A stretch of DNA of 40,779 nt from Marinifilum sp. N1E240 (GTDB taxonomy: Bacteria; Bacteroidota; Bacteroidia; Bacteroidales; Marinifilaceae), in assembly GCF_009295825.1 (NCBI RefSeq), contig NZ_WHKF01000018.1, positions 1 to 40,779 of the forward strand, in the 5' to 3' direction. The notes under the pieces were generated by a model that was not told the DNA's origin, searched no databases, and saw only the letters and a program-made list of their open reading frames with translations. Shown one piece after another: positions 15,923 to 25,260 of this stretch. A program made the position numbers and the translations under genes. Numbering within the stretch: the stretch's first letter is position 1; the number at the start of each line of letters is the position of its first letter.

Positions 15923-17161
15923 TTATTCGTAACGAATTGATTCTATTGGTCTAAGGTTGGCTGCTTTTTTTGCTGGCAAATAACCAAATGTTACCCCAAC
16001 GATTACAGAAAACAAAAATGCGATTACAACAGAATACAAGGTGACACTAGTGGTAATTTCCGTAAACAGCGTAATGCTTAAGGATAAGCTTAAGCCAAAG
16101 AGTACACCAATAATTCCCCCAGTAATACTAATTACCAATGCTTCGGTAATAAACTGTGAGAGTATCGCATCGCGCTTGGCACCAATGGCGCGTCGAACAC
16201 CAATTTCTCTGGTTCGTTCCATTACGGTTGCCAGCATAATGTTCATGATTCCAATTCCTCCAACAAGGAGTGATATCGCTGCAATAGAGCCAAGAAGAAT
16301 GTTGTAAATTCTGCGTTCCTTCTCTTCTTGTTTCAATAGTTCAACAGGTATAACAATGCTAAAATCCTGATTCTCGAAATGGTGACGACTCACAAGGTTT
16401 TCAATGATCTCCGCAATTTTTGTAATGTTTTTGGAGTCTTTTACCTTAACCGTGATTTGCTTTAGTTCACTGGCGAGTTCCTTTTCTTTCTCAAATCGTC
16501 CATTAAAGGTAGATAGGGGAATGTAGATGTCGGAGTTCAAATCTCTCGAAGCCAGTTCTCCAACTGTTTCGGTAAAGAGCGATTTGCTTTTTAAGACACC
16601 AATTACCTCCAGCCACTGATCATCAATTTTAATGCTTTGTCCTATAGGATCGTTCACATAAAAGAATTTTGCAGCAATGTCGGAACCAATAACGCAAACT
16701 TTTAATTGTCTGTCGTAATGATCCTGGGTGATAAAGCTTCCCAATTCTGTAGTATAATTCAGAATTTTTGAAAACTCTGGTGTGATACCTATTAGGTTCG
16801 ATTTTACCGATTTATCCTGATATTTAACATCCGATGACTTTTCAGCCTGAGGAGCGATATTCTCCACCTGAGGAACAATGTTTTTTATGGCTTCTACATC
16901 CTCCAGTGACAATCCTTGCGAAAATTTGGCACGTGCAGTCTCCAGTTCTTCGTCCGATAAATCCTTGTCGCGAATAATAATATTGTTTACACCTAGCTGT
17001 TGAAACTTTTTTATGGCTTCACGTTTTGCACCTTCACCAATGGAAAGCATAGCAATAACAGATGCTACACCAAAAATAATTCCCAACATGGTTAAAAATG
17101 AACGCACTTTATGATCGATGAGACCATTAAATGCCACTCGTAGATTTTCTTCAATTTGCAT
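15923..17161 (-). CDS. MacB-type ABC permease (FtsX family)
   Basis: 412 residues. One membrane helix near residues 21-43 ([24 protein letters not shown]) is followed by a large periplasmic MacB core domain (about 45-280), then three C-terminal helices (about 288-312, 333-362, 373-398) forming the FtsX domain with the conserved [24 protein letters not shown] loop split across them. Together with the 15198 ATPase it makes a full MacB-like engine that in E. coli works with MacA and TolC on macrolides, enterotoxin and lipid-like substrates. It is 12 bp upstream of the ATPase gene. Confidence 0.95.
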   Translation of the reverse strand: MQIEENLRVAFNGLIDHKVRSFLTMLGIIFGVASVIAMLSIGEGAKREAIKKFQQLGVNNIIIRDKDLSDEELETARAKFSQGLSLEDVEAIKNIVPQVENIAPQAEKSSDVKYQDKSVKSNLIGITPEFSKILNYTTELGSFITQDHYDRQLKVCVIGSDIAAKFFYVNDPIGQSIKIDDQWLEVIGVLKSKSLFTETVGELASRDLNSDIYIPLSTFNGRFEKEKELASELKQITVKVKDSKNITKIAEIIENLVSRHHFENQDFSIVIPVELLKQEEKERRIYNILLGSIAAISLLVGGIGIMNIMLATVMERTREIGVRRAIGAKRDAILSQFITEALVISITGGIIGVLFGLSLSLSITLFTEITTSVTLYSVVIAFLFSVIVGVTFGYLPAKKAANLRPIESIRYE

Positions 17162-17175
17162 GATAAGATTTTTGA

Positions 17176-18372
17176 TTAGCTTTCTATTTTCACTTTACTG
17201 ATAGGAATTAACTTTTGACCCGTTTTTAGATCCGACTTGAGAAGGGTGAATTTGTTATTCACGGCTTCTACGCTAATGTTGTGCTTTTGTAACTTTCCAC
17301 TTTCTTTCGTAAAAACATAAGAAATCCCTTCTTCTGTGAGTACACAATCATTGCTTACAAAATTGGCTTCCTTGTAATTGGCATAGTAGATTTCAGAACT
17401 AACCGTCATACCTGGTTTTAGTCTTGGATCCGATTCTTCAATTAATATTTCACAATCAAAAGCTTTTATTCTGCTATCTTTTTCTTTTGGCTTACTAAGT
17501 TTTCCCAGGGAATTAACCGATCCATGAAAAGCTACTGATGGTAAAGCATCCAAGCGAACAAGGACTTTCTGCCCCAATTTGATTTTTTTATAATCCAATT
17601 CATTAATCTTAGTGCGAACTTTCATTTTCCTTAAGTCAGGAACCAAAGCGAATGCCTGTCCTAAAAATAGTTCATCACCAATTTTATATTTCAATTTGGT
17701 TCTTCTGTTCGGTTTTATTTGAACAATGCCATCGCTCGGACTCTTTACATTTAGTTTGTCGATTGCGGAATACGCATTGTCAATATTATCTTTAATCTGC
17801 TTCACTTTCAGTTTCTGAATGATGAGCTCATTTTTTCGGATAATTTCCTGAAGAGAGATTCTTTCTTTAGCCTTTGCCAGTTGAATCTCAACTTGCTCAA
17901 ATTCCATCTTCTTTATTTTGTATTTCTGCTTCGATTCAAACTTGAATTTTTCCAGTTCAAGTTTTTTCAGATCGTAATTGGCTTTCTCTTCTTCCAAAGC
18001 TGTTTCCAGTTTATGAATCTCGATTTTATTGCTAACAATGGTTTTATTTAAATTGGCTTGCTCCAATTCCAATTGGGTTTGTAGTTCGATGATCGCTTTT
18101 TTAACTGAGGATTGATCGAATTTGGCGATAATGTCACCCGTTTTAATTTCCTGACCATTTTCTGCCAAATCAATAATTTTAAATTCCCAACCATAGGAAT
18201 AACCTATAGATGGCAAAGTAATTCCCTTGGAATAAACAGCTTGTAATTCACCCGATTCGTTTATAGAAGCTTTGTATTCTCCTTTTTGTATGCTGTGAAG
18301 GTTCTTTTTATCGATACTATTACAGGAACAAAAAAGAAGACTTATAAAAATGTATTTTACAATTGATTTCAT
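17176..18372 (-). CDS. HlyD/MacA-type adaptor lipoprotein (third of three)
   Basis: 398 residues with a short lipoprotein signal (LFISLLFCSC region, lipid cysteine probably C15 or C17). After a split lipoyl domain there is a long antiparallel coiled coil (about residues 85-200, rich in E, K, L and Q), then beta-barrel and membrane-proximal regions (RRTKLKYKIGDELFLGQ; LKPGMTVSSEIYY). Such adaptors link the permease to TolC across the periplasm. It is the adaptor nearest to the permease (15 bp), so it is the most probable direct MacB partner. Confidence 0.9.
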   Translation of the reverse strand: MKSIVKYIFISLLFCSCNSIDKKNLHSIQKGEYKASINESGELQAVYSKGITLPSIGYSYGWEFKIIDLAENGQEIKTGDIIAKFDQSSVKKAIIELQTQLELEQANLNKTIVSNKIEIHKLETALEEEKANYDLKKLELEKFKFESKQKYKIKKMEFEQVEIQLAKAKERISLQEIIRKNELIIQKLKVKQIKDNIDNAYSAIDKLNVKSPSDGIVQIKPNRRTKLKYKIGDELFLGQAFALVPDLRKMKVRTKINELDYKKIKLGQKVLVRLDALPSVAFHGSVNSLGKLSKPKEKDSRIKAFDCEILIEESDPRLKPGMTVSSEIYYANYKEANFVSNDCVLTEEGISYVFTKESGKLQKHNISVEAVNNKFTLLKSDLKTGQKLIPISKVKIES

Positions 18373-18382
18373 AATTACTGTT

Positions 18383-19594
18383 TTAGGATTCTTTTACTAC
18401 TTCCTCTTCAAGTTTAAAAGGATCGGTTAAAGCAATTTTGTCATCTTCAGCTAAGCCTTTTTCAATAATGATAAAATCGTTGTTTGAAGCTCCTATTTCT
18501 ACATTTTTCTTTACAAATGAATTCCTTTTTTTCAGGTAAACCCAATGCTCATTTTCCTTTGAAAAAAGTGCGTCGGATGGAATAATGAGTTTGTCGCTAA
18601 CTTTATCGATAAGGATGTCGCAACTCACGGTCATACCAGGCAAAAGCTTATCCGAAGAACCTTCAATTAGTGCCTCTACCGGAAAGACTTTTATTTTAGT
18701 CTTATTGTTTTTGTTTTCTGCCAAATTTGCAATTTTCGAAATCTGAGCCTTAAAATTAAGATCCGAATAGGCATCAAGCTTAACTTCAACATCTTGTTTG
18801 GGAAGTATTTTCGAAATGTCAATTTCGTTGATTTGAACCATTGCCATGATCTCACTCAAATCGGGTAAGGTAATCATAGGGTTGCCTGGCCAGGTTTGAT
18901 CACCTGTTTGCCATTTGTTTCCCGTTCTCCAGTTCTTGGTGAGTATGGCCAAGCCATTCGAAGGACTAATTACCGTTAGGCTTGCTAGAGCTTCATCTCC
19001 TTGTTCCAGTTTTGTTTTTAGCTGTTCTATTTTTAGAATGGATTGTTGAAGTTCTTCCTTTTGAATCTTTTTTGTGTTTTCAATTTCATCCTGAGCCTTG
19101 GATAAGGATATTTTTGCCTTTTTAAGCTTCAATTCAATTTCCTTTTTGGTTACCTCTGCTTCAAATTCAGCCAGTTCAAAATTTATTTCCGAGATTTTAT
19201 GCGATAGGGTAGTTACCTTTAAATTCGACTCCAACTCGTCTAATTTTGAGGCATTCTGTGCTTTTAGTTTCTCAAGCTCAGCTTTGGCAATTTCCATTTC
19301 ATTTTTCGATTGCTCAATTACTTTACCTACTTCCGACGGATCGAAAACAATAACGGTATCGCCTTTGTTTACTTCGGCACCATCTTCAATTAATTTAATG
19401 ATCTTAAGGTTCCCATATCTCCATGAAATGTTAGGGGAAGAAATGTTTACTGAATTGGTTGCCTTTAATTCACCCTCTTCGGAGAGTACAATTTTCAGAT
19501 CACCTTTCTTTACTTTGTACAATCCAATATCTGAATTGGTTTGATTGCCACAAGCAGCAAGCACTAAAAGCAAGGGAATTAGGAATTTGTTCAT
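18383..19594 (-). CDS. HlyD/MacA-type adaptor lipoprotein (second of three)
   Basis: 403 residues. Lipobox LAAC gives the lipid-anchored C15. Domain order as in its neighbour: lipoyl halves (ISWRYGNLKIIKLIEDGAEVNKGDTVIVFD, about 52-81, in two parts), coiled coil (about 90-200), barrel (RTGNKWQTGDQTWPGNP; LLPGMTVSCDILID) and a C-terminal membrane-proximal region ending KLEEEVVKES. It is 10 bp upstream of the third adaptor. The sequences of the three adaptors share motifs but differ clearly, so this is an old duplication, not an assembly repeat. Confidence 0.9.
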   Translation of the reverse strand: MNKFLIPLLLVLAACGNQTNSDIGLYKVKKGDLKIVLSEEGELKATNSVNISSPNISWRYGNLKIIKLIEDGAEVNKGDTVIVFDPSEVGKVIEQSKNEMEIAKAELEKLKAQNASKLDELESNLKVTTLSHKISEINFELAEFEAEVTKKEIELKLKKAKISLSKAQDEIENTKKIQKEELQQSILKIEQLKTKLEQGDEALASLTVISPSNGLAILTKNWRTGNKWQTGDQTWPGNPMITLPDLSEIMAMVQINEIDISKILPKQDVEVKLDAYSDLNFKAQISKIANLAENKNNKTKIKVFPVEALIEGSSDKLLPGMTVSCDILIDKVSDKLIIPSDALFSKENEHWVYLKKRNSFVKKNVEIGASNNDFIIIEKGLAEDDKIALTDPFKLEEEVVKES

Positions 19595-19630
19595 GTGATT
19601 TAAATTTGAACTGTTTGGGTTTGTTTCGTC

Positions 19631-20857
19631 TTATAAATTCTGAGTTTTTTTTATCAAACTCTTTTCAGGTTCTATTATCGAAATAATATCACCTTCATCA
19701 ACACCCTTTTCGATAACCATAGAACTGGAGTTTTTGTACAAGGCTTTTACCTCTTGTTTAATAAACTCTCCATCTAATTTTTTGTATACATACAGGCAAG
19801 TGTCCTCTTTCTGAATAGCTACCAATGGTAAACTAATTGTACTATCCAATTTTTGAGTTTCTACCTTGCAGATAACAGTCATGCCCGGTTTAGGCTCAAA
19901 ATTTAGACTGTCTACACTTGCACTCACATCAAAAAACTTGACTTTGGAATCTTTCGAAATGGGTTTTCCAACAGGCGACTTCTGTTTTACAAATCCGGTA
20001 AGGAACGAATTGGGTACAGAGCTAATGGTCGCCTGGTAATTATTGTCTTTATTTATTGTTTTGTATATTCCTTCTGGTAGGTTGAATTTAATCTGATATT
20101 CACTTGTATTGGAAATAGTTACCACTGGCATTCTTCTCCAAACAGCATCTCCTTCGACCAAAACCGGACCGCGACCCCATTTCTTCGACCGCAATGCTAT
20201 TCCATCGGTACTGGCTTTTAAATTCAACTGATCTAACAAACTTTTACTGCTTTTTAATTTATTTTCGGCTTGTTTGATTTTTAGATTTTGCTTGTTGATT
20301 TCAGATTGGTTAATCTTTATCAAGCTTTTAATTTTGCGCTCAATCTGTTGCAGTTCTATTTCTGCCATCTGTAAATTTAGACTCAAAAGCTCCTTTTTTG
20401 TTTCACTGATAAATTGCTTTTGGATGGTATCCAATTGCTGTATTGCCACTGAAGCCTCAATGGTCTCCTCTTGTGCATAAAGCAATTGCAATTGTAGCTG
20501 ATGGTTGGCTTTTACTTTTTCAAGCTCTGCTTTTTCTATGGCAAGTTCTTTGGATTTATTGCTGTACTGATCTTCAAGATTTGAGCATTGCAATTTACAA
20601 ACTACATCGCCTGCTTTCACTTTTGATCCATTAGGTATTAGGTAGGATATAGTGGCGTCACCGCTAATGTTGGGACAGGATATGGTTGTGGTTTTAATAG
20701 GTTCCAATTCTCCCTTAATCACAACATGATCCAAAAAGGATGATCTGGATACTTTAAAGGTGAATTCTTTCTCAGAATCGGAGTTGGAGCATGAAAAACA
20801 GCCTAAAATGAATATGAATAGAGAACTTTTAAGTAGAATAGAATAAAATTTAATCAT
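19631..20857 (-). CDS. HlyD/MacA-type adaptor lipoprotein (first of three)
   Basis: 408 residues. Lipobox ILGC gives C20. It has the same order of lipoyl (ISYLIPNGSKVKAGDVVCKL), coiled-coil (about 95-215), barrel (WGRGPVLVEGDAVWRRMP; FEPKPGMTVICKVE) and membrane-proximal domains as the two following genes. It opens the exporter operon; the gap to the next adaptor is 36 bp. The WGRGP...GDAVW motif corresponds to RTGNKWQTGDQTW in the second and RRTKLKYKIGDELF in the third adaptor, showing common descent. Confidence 0.9.
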   Translation of the reverse strand: MIKFYSILLKSSLFIFILGCFSCSNSDSEKEFTFKVSRSSFLDHVVIKGELEPIKTTTISCPNISGDATISYLIPNGSKVKAGDVVCKLQCSNLEDQYSNKSKELAIEKAELEKVKANHQLQLQLLYAQEETIEASVAIQQLDTIQKQFISETKKELLSLNLQMAEIELQQIERKIKSLIKINQSEINKQNLKIKQAENKLKSSKSLLDQLNLKASTDGIALRSKKWGRGPVLVEGDAVWRRMPVVTISNTSEYQIKFNLPEGIYKTINKDNNYQATISSVPNSFLTGFVKQKSPVGKPISKDSKVKFFDVSASVDSLNFEPKPGMTVICKVETQKLDSTISLPLVAIQKEDTCLYVYKKLDGEFIKQEVKALYKNSSSMVIEKGVDEGDIISIIEPEKSLIKKTQNL

Positions 20858-21492
20858 GTACTGGTATTATTATCATCTGCACAAATCTTTCTCCCTCAAA
20901 TTAACATTATAGTTGACGGATATAAATATAACTATAAATTTAGTACAAAACTTAAGTAAAGTTTATTCATTTCTGATTTGAGCCAATGTTTTAACAAAAT
21001 TTAACAAGCTAAGATCTCATATTTTTTAGGATATGTGAAAGGAAATGGTGCTTGATTCAAATGGATTATCTGTGGTGAATGCCTGATTCTTGTCATTTAG
21101 CGTATTGGTTTGTAGTGATTTGTGGATTTTTGTTGGAGAAGGTGAATGAAATAGGTGATTTGTAGTTTCCATTTAAATTAGAGGAATTTAGATTCTTGGT
21201 TTTGTAAATTCAGATGGAATAAAATGGGTAAAATCGGTGAGTGCTTATTGGTAATATGTAATTCATATAATATATCATCATAAGTTTAATTTGAAACTAC
21301 ATTGTAACTTACAATGTATTGGGTTTTGTTTATAAGATAGGTAGGAGTTATGGGTGGATATCTATTGAGGAAATACAGAAGGTAACCTATTTTGGATTTA
21401 ATCTAAGAAAAAATGACTCCTGCTTAACCTAAGACTTTGTATGGAGAGATAAAAAGCTGTAACTTAAGTCTTATTCACTAACACTATCTGAA
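20858..21492. other. Gene-free divergent intergenic region, 635 bp
   Basis: It separates the exporter operon (minus) from the 21493 gene (plus) and must hold both promoters. I found no clean TAnnTTTG on either strand. The only strong structure is the palindrome at 21298-21318. Text between 21000 and 21240 is AT-rich with no open frame I would support. Confidence 0.5.
21298..21318. promoter_or_regulatory. Perfect 10+1+10 palindrome, operator-like
   Basis: TACATTGTAA (21298-21307), one C, then the exact complement TTACAATGTA (21309-21318). A perfect palindrome of this length, with two TTGTAA-type half-sites, is typical of a dimeric regulator's operator. It lies 175 bp before the 21493 gene and 440 bp before the exporter operon; it could serve either. 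No regulator gene is adjacent. Confidence 0.5.
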
Positions 21493-22275
21493 ATGAGAAA
21501 AATATTACTTTTTGTGGCGCTGGTCTTGTTTTGTAGTACAAGCATGGCACAGCAGGAAACATTTCTGGTTTTTGAGTTTATGAAAGTTACAGATAACCAG
21601 GAGATGGATTATTGGGAAACCGAAACGTTCTGGGAGAAAATACATGCCGAGCGTTTGAAGAGTGGAGAAATTAAAGGTTGGGATCTTTGGTCCCTTAAGC
21701 CTGGAGGTACAGAGCAAGGCTTTCAGTATTTGGCTGTTACTTTGTATGATGATCCGGTAAAAGCGTTAGCTGATGGAGATATTTGGGGTGCAGCTAAAAA
21801 TGCATACCCTGATATGACGGATGAGGAGTTGCGTGAGGCTCTAAAGGAAGGGACAGCTTCGCGGGAACTAAGTAAAAGAATGTTTTTGACGGTTATTAAA
21901 TCAACTACCGATAATTATAAAATGGAAGTGGGTTCGGTAATGAGAATGAATTTTATGGAAGCTTTGGATGGTAAGTATGATGAATACGAAAAAGCGGAAA
22001 TGGAATTGTTTTTACCGATTCATCAGGATAGGGTAGATGCTGGAACGATGAGTCATTGGGCACTGGCTAAGGTATTAATGCCATCGGGAAGTAAGGTGAG
22101 AACGACTCACATGACATTTGACTGGTTCAAAGGGTATTTGCATTATTTTGATGCCTATGGCAGAAATGAAGTGTTCAATGTTGATGCGGAAACTCAAATG
22201 AAAATTGATGAGGCGATAAAAATGCGGGATTTGAATTGGACTTATCTGGCAACCATGAAGAAAACAGTGAAATAA
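21493..22275 (+). CDS. Secreted protein with duplicated domain, unknown
   Basis: 260 residues with signal peptide MRKILLFVALVLFCSTSMAQ. The mature part seems to hold two copies of a roughly 110-residue alpha/beta unit: first half FEFMKVTDNQEMDYWETETFWEKIHAERLKSG... GWDLWSL, second half RMNFMEALDGKYDEYEKAEMELFLPIHQDRVDAG... SHWALAKV. The layout (a strand, a helix with W/Y and H, then a strand pairing) is like dimeric alpha/beta-barrel (ferredoxin-like) domains. I do not recognise a named family and no catalytic residue is certain. It is monocistronic, with its own terminator. Confidence 0.75.
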   Translation: MRKILLFVALVLFCSTSMAQQETFLVFEFMKVTDNQEMDYWETETFWEKIHAERLKSGEIKGWDLWSLKPGGTEQGFQYLAVTLYDDPVKALADGDIWGAAKNAYPDMTDEELREALKEGTASRELSKRMFLTVIKSTTDNYKMEVGSVMRMNFMEALDGKYDEYEKAEMELFLPIHQDRVDAGTMSHWALAKVLMPSGSKVRTTHMTFDWFKGYLHYFDAYGRNEVFNVDAETQMKIDEAIKMRDLNWTYLATMKKTVK

Positions 22276-22295
22276 CCACACAAATATTGAATTGT

Positions 22296-22331
22296 AAAAA
22301 GAGGATTTTCAATCTTGAAAATCCTCTTTTT
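22296..22331. terminator. Bidirectional terminator
   Basis: 17-bp perfect inverted repeat (22296-22312 and 22315-22331) with A5 at the left and T5 at the right, so it can stop transcription from the 21493 gene (plus) and the 22369 gene (minus). Confidence 0.9.
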
Positions 22332-22368
22332 GTATAATTCTTAAACAGCCTAAAGCAGTAATTGTGCC

Positions 22369-22947
22369 TTAAGGAACTGTGTTCATGATCACATACCAAT
22401 CCCATTCATTCGGATCGCCAACACCTACACTTGGTGTGTAACGAAAAATGCCAATCTTTTTACCGCTTTTAAGATATCTTTTTACGATCGATAAATTATT
22501 GATGGAATTCCAAATCGATTCCAAAGGATAATCGACTCCTTCTTCAGGAAAGATGATTTGAAATTTATCATCAACAGGCGTATCTATTCGGGTATCCAAC
22601 TCAAGAAATTTACCTGGAGCATAAATGTATTCAGGAAATTTACGCTTCCCTTTTCCTGCCCAAACAATCGACCCATCAAAAAGCAACTCTTCTTTTGGCT
22701 CATAGTACAAACTGATGTTACCAAAATCTCCTGGCGGATCGTAATCCACGCTTATGGGTATCTCCTCCGATTCGTTAAATTCTGAATGAAGGAACAATTC
22801 TATACCACCCTCAAAAACAAAATCGGTGTAATTTACCTGAAGTAAAATTACACTATTATGGTGTGCGTGATATAAATAATCATCGTCATTATCATCCAAA
22901 CAAGAGGAGAGCAATCCAACCAATAAAATAAACATCCACTTCTTCAT
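22369..22947 (-). CDS. Small lipoprotein of unknown function
   Basis: 192 residues. Signal MKKWMFILLVGLLSSC with lipobox LSSC (C16), followed by an acidic linker (LDDNDDD) typical of Bacteroidota surface lipoproteins. The rest is beta-rich with many aromatic residues; no enzyme motif is visible. Apparently monocistronic and converging on the 21493 gene. I recognise no family. Confidence 0.75.
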   Translation of the reverse strand: MKKWMFILLVGLLSSCLDDNDDDYLYHAHHNSVILLQVNYTDFVFEGGIELFLHSEFNESEEIPISVDYDPPGDFGNISLYYEPKEELLFDGSIVWAGKGKRKFPEYIYAPGKFLELDTRIDTPVDDKFQIIFPEEGVDYPLESIWNSINNLSIVKRYLKSGKKIGIFRYTPSVGVGDPNEWDWYVIMNTVP

Positions 22948-23227
22948 CGCTTCTAAATTTTAGATTTACCGATCTAAAAACCACAAAATTAATACCAGAT
23001 TAGCAATTGATTTGTCGGTTTTTGGATTCTTTCTTTTATTGGCAGATGAAGAAAAGGGGATTTGGTTGCTTTCAAGGACTTGAATATTATTTTCGATTAA
23101 GAATCAAGAAGAGGAATTACAACATTTTGATTATCACATCTCAAAATTTACAGAGACTATTTCTTTTCAATTGGAATGATATTAAAAAGGATTTGTAAAA
23201 CAATAATAATATTAATTCTCAGTTAAT
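22948..23227. other. Gene-free stretch before the metallopeptidase gene
   Basis: Divergent region between the 22369 lipoprotein (minus) and the 23273 gene (plus), about 325 bp in all. A 63-codon frame (23007-23198) lacks any domain or start context and I do not call it. The only supportable signal is the -7 element at 23228. Confidence 0.45.
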
Positions 23228-23235
23228 TATCTTTG
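23228..23235 (+). promoter_or_regulatory. Probable -7 element of the metallopeptidase gene
   Basis: TATCTTTG fits the Bacteroidota TAnnTTTG element exactly and lies 37 bp before the start codon. No TTTG is found at the ideal -33 spacing. Confidence 0.4.
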
Positions 23236-23272
23236 AAAAAGTGTATGGAATTCTTAAACTGATTTTTTTACG

Positions 23273-24121
23273 ATGATAGAAATGAAATCTAAGAAAATTT
23301 TAATATTTGTTTTCCTTATTATATCCACAACGCTTTGTGCTCAGAAAGAACATGGGATATGGGAGGTTAAAGAAGGAAGAGTGATTGGGAACGACTCAGC
23401 AAACTTTTCAATGGCTGAAGATTATTGGCAGACGATACATCACATTTTACCTTCCGATTTAATCGACAAGTATATTGTTTCGCTAAGGCTATTTACAGAT
23501 GGTATTGATAAGGATATGGGTGGAATAAATCAGATGGATAAGACCGTTGAGTATTGGCAATTCGACCTGGATACAGAAGATATGGATCTATTGACAAGTG
23601 ATTCAATAAAAATACTCAATTACACTCATACCTTGATACATGAGTTTGGTCATTTACTGACTTTAAATTCGACCCAAATTGAACTTACTGATGATAACTA
23701 TCAATCCGAAGGAAAAGGATATTTAACAGATGAAGGATATGCACGCAAAAGCAGTTATCTGAATTTGTTTGTAAAACAATTTTGGAAGCCAGCTATATTA
23801 AAAGAATGGGATAGAATAAACAGGAAGAAAAATGAATCAAAGAGAATTGATTTCTTGTATGATTTTTACTTGTTACGTCCTAATGAATTTGTAACAGATT
23901 ATGCAGCTGAAAGTCCTGAAGAGGATATTGCGGAATCCTGGACATTTTTTGTTTTAACAGATAAACCTCTACCCACTTCAATAAAATATCAAAAGCTTGA
24001 GTTTTTCTATCAGTTTCCAGAATTAATTGCTTATCGGGAATTGATCAGAAAAAGAATAAAATTTATACCTGAACTATATCTCGAAAATTATAAAAATCCG
24101 GACACAAGTCCCAAAAGATAA
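23273..24121 (+). CDS. Secreted putative zinc metallopeptidase
   Basis: 282 residues, with a signal peptide from the second Met (MKSKKILIFVFLIISTTLCAQ; the ATG at 23282 is an equally good start). HEFGH (H123, E124, H127) in THTLIHEFGHLLTLNS is a gluzincin zinc site; a downstream acidic helix (NEFVTDYAAESPEEDIAESWTFF, about 207-229) is placed to give the third ligand, as in secreted zincins of Bacteroidota. No propeptide or haemopexin-type domain is apparent. Substrate unknown. A different frame (+1) stays open past its stop as far as 24209, noted separately. Confidence 0.75.
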   Translation: MIEMKSKKILIFVFLIISTTLCAQKEHGIWEVKEGRVIGNDSANFSMAEDYWQTIHHILPSDLIDKYIVSLRLFTDGIDKDMGGINQMDKTVEYWQFDLDTEDMDLLTSDSIKILNYTHTLIHEFGHLLTLNSTQIELTDDNYQSEGKGYLTDEGYARKSSYLNLFVKQFWKPAILKEWDRINRKKNESKRIDFLYDFYLLRPNEFVTDYAAESPEEDIAESWTFFVLTDKPLPTSIKYQKLEFFYQFPELIAYRELIRKRIKFIPELYLENYKNPDTSPKR

Positions 24122-24249
24122 GCAAGCAGTTATTGGTAGAGTTAAATATGTAATTTCAGATACCGATGAGGCGATTTTAAACAGTGTTCTAAAACGTCAT
24201 TCCATTTAAGAATTAGGTGTCATTTTAATTGAATTGTGCACAATAGAAT

Positions 24250-24285
24250 AAAGAGACTGAACCCTGAATTGGGTCAGTCTCTTTT
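24250..24285 (+). terminator. Terminator after the metallopeptidase gene
   Basis: 14-bp stem with one bulged base: AAAGAGACTGAACCC (24250-24264) against GGGTCAGTCTCTTT (24271-24284), 6-nt loop, then T residues. It lies 130 bp after the stop codon. Confidence 0.8.
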
Positions 24286-24823
24286 TGTTGTAATGATGGG
24301 TGAGATGTAGGTGAAAAATACTTTTTAAAGTAAACAATACACATTTTCCGTCTTTGCACCTCAGTATCAAATAGTGATAGATATCCTGATTAAAGAATTA
24401 ATTGTGGTGAAAATAATATTTTTATAAAAAAAAGATATATAGCTAAAAATATCTTCTAGCATTGGAAAATACTAGCAGTTCGATGTGTTATGAATGGCTA
24501 TTTTTACATGATAAGCAAACGTTATTTATATATTAATGCATTTTTCATTTGGAAATTAAAGAAATTTTTCCTTAACTTTATTTAAACAATTCAAGCAATT
24601 GATTACTTGAGGAATAGATCGCAAGTAGAATCTTACTTTACTTAATCCACTAAATACTTTTAAGATCACCTGATCGAAGTATTTTACATTTGCTAAATCA
24701 CTCCCTCGATTCCGATGACTATCGGAGCTTCGAGTTAGCAATATTCTATATCATATTTATATCATTTGAATGAATTGTAAGCCAATTTAAATTTTTTACA
24801 AATGGACACTCATGTTTCCCAAA

Positions 24824-25033
24824 AGGAAACAATCACTTTCCGAGAGCTTGAAAATCAGAAATTAATGGAAACAAATTCAACACGAAAGCTGCCATATCAA
24901 AAAATAATGGAAACAAATAGGTTTGGAATGTTACCAAATGGAATAATATTCAAAACAAATCCATTTTGAAAGTCGGCATATTGGAAAATAATGGAAACAG
25001 ATCGATTTGGAGAGTTTCCATATTGAAAAATTT
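24824..25033. repeat. Five phased 42-bp degenerate tandem units
   Basis: Units start at 24824, 24866, 24908, 24950 and 24992 with no slippage. Best-kept positions are the start (TGGAAACAAAT), about position 19 (GAAAG/GGAAT/GGAGA) and the CATATT...AAAATAA end. Copies are diverged but in exact register. 42 is twice the 21-bp period of the array at 2171. In one plus frame (ATG at 24802, TGA at 24967) the units read as 14-residue repeats (METNSTRKLPYQKI, METNRFGMLPNGII); after the stop the same frame goes on as METDRFGEFPY, so if it ever coded for a protein it is now broken. Confidence 0.8.
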
Positions 25034-25260
25034 TAGAGCCCTAAAACAGAATGATGAATGAAAATTAGTAAACTTTTTATTGGCCTGAAAGAGTTAAAAT
25101 TCAATGCTTATAGCCCCTTTTAGCAAAAGAGTTAGAAGGAGAGTTAAATGTAGTAAGTAAATCAATTTTTAATATCCAATCGAGTTGTATGATTCACTCA
25201 CAGTATGTATTGTCTAATGAAATTTGTAGTGTAGCATAACTCCTAAAAATCAAAAAAAAC

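Larger units (their letters stand above)
24122..25260. other. Long gene-poor region with a periodic array
   Basis: About 1.1 kb without a convincing gene. It contains a terminator (24250-24285), a broken hairpin with CTCGA...TCGAG and CCGAT-GACT-ATCGG arms (24705-24734), and the 42-bp array (24824-25033). From 24290 to 24700 and from 25034 to 25260 I see only AT-rich DNA. The last part should hold the promoter of the 25261 gene. Confidence 0.5.
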
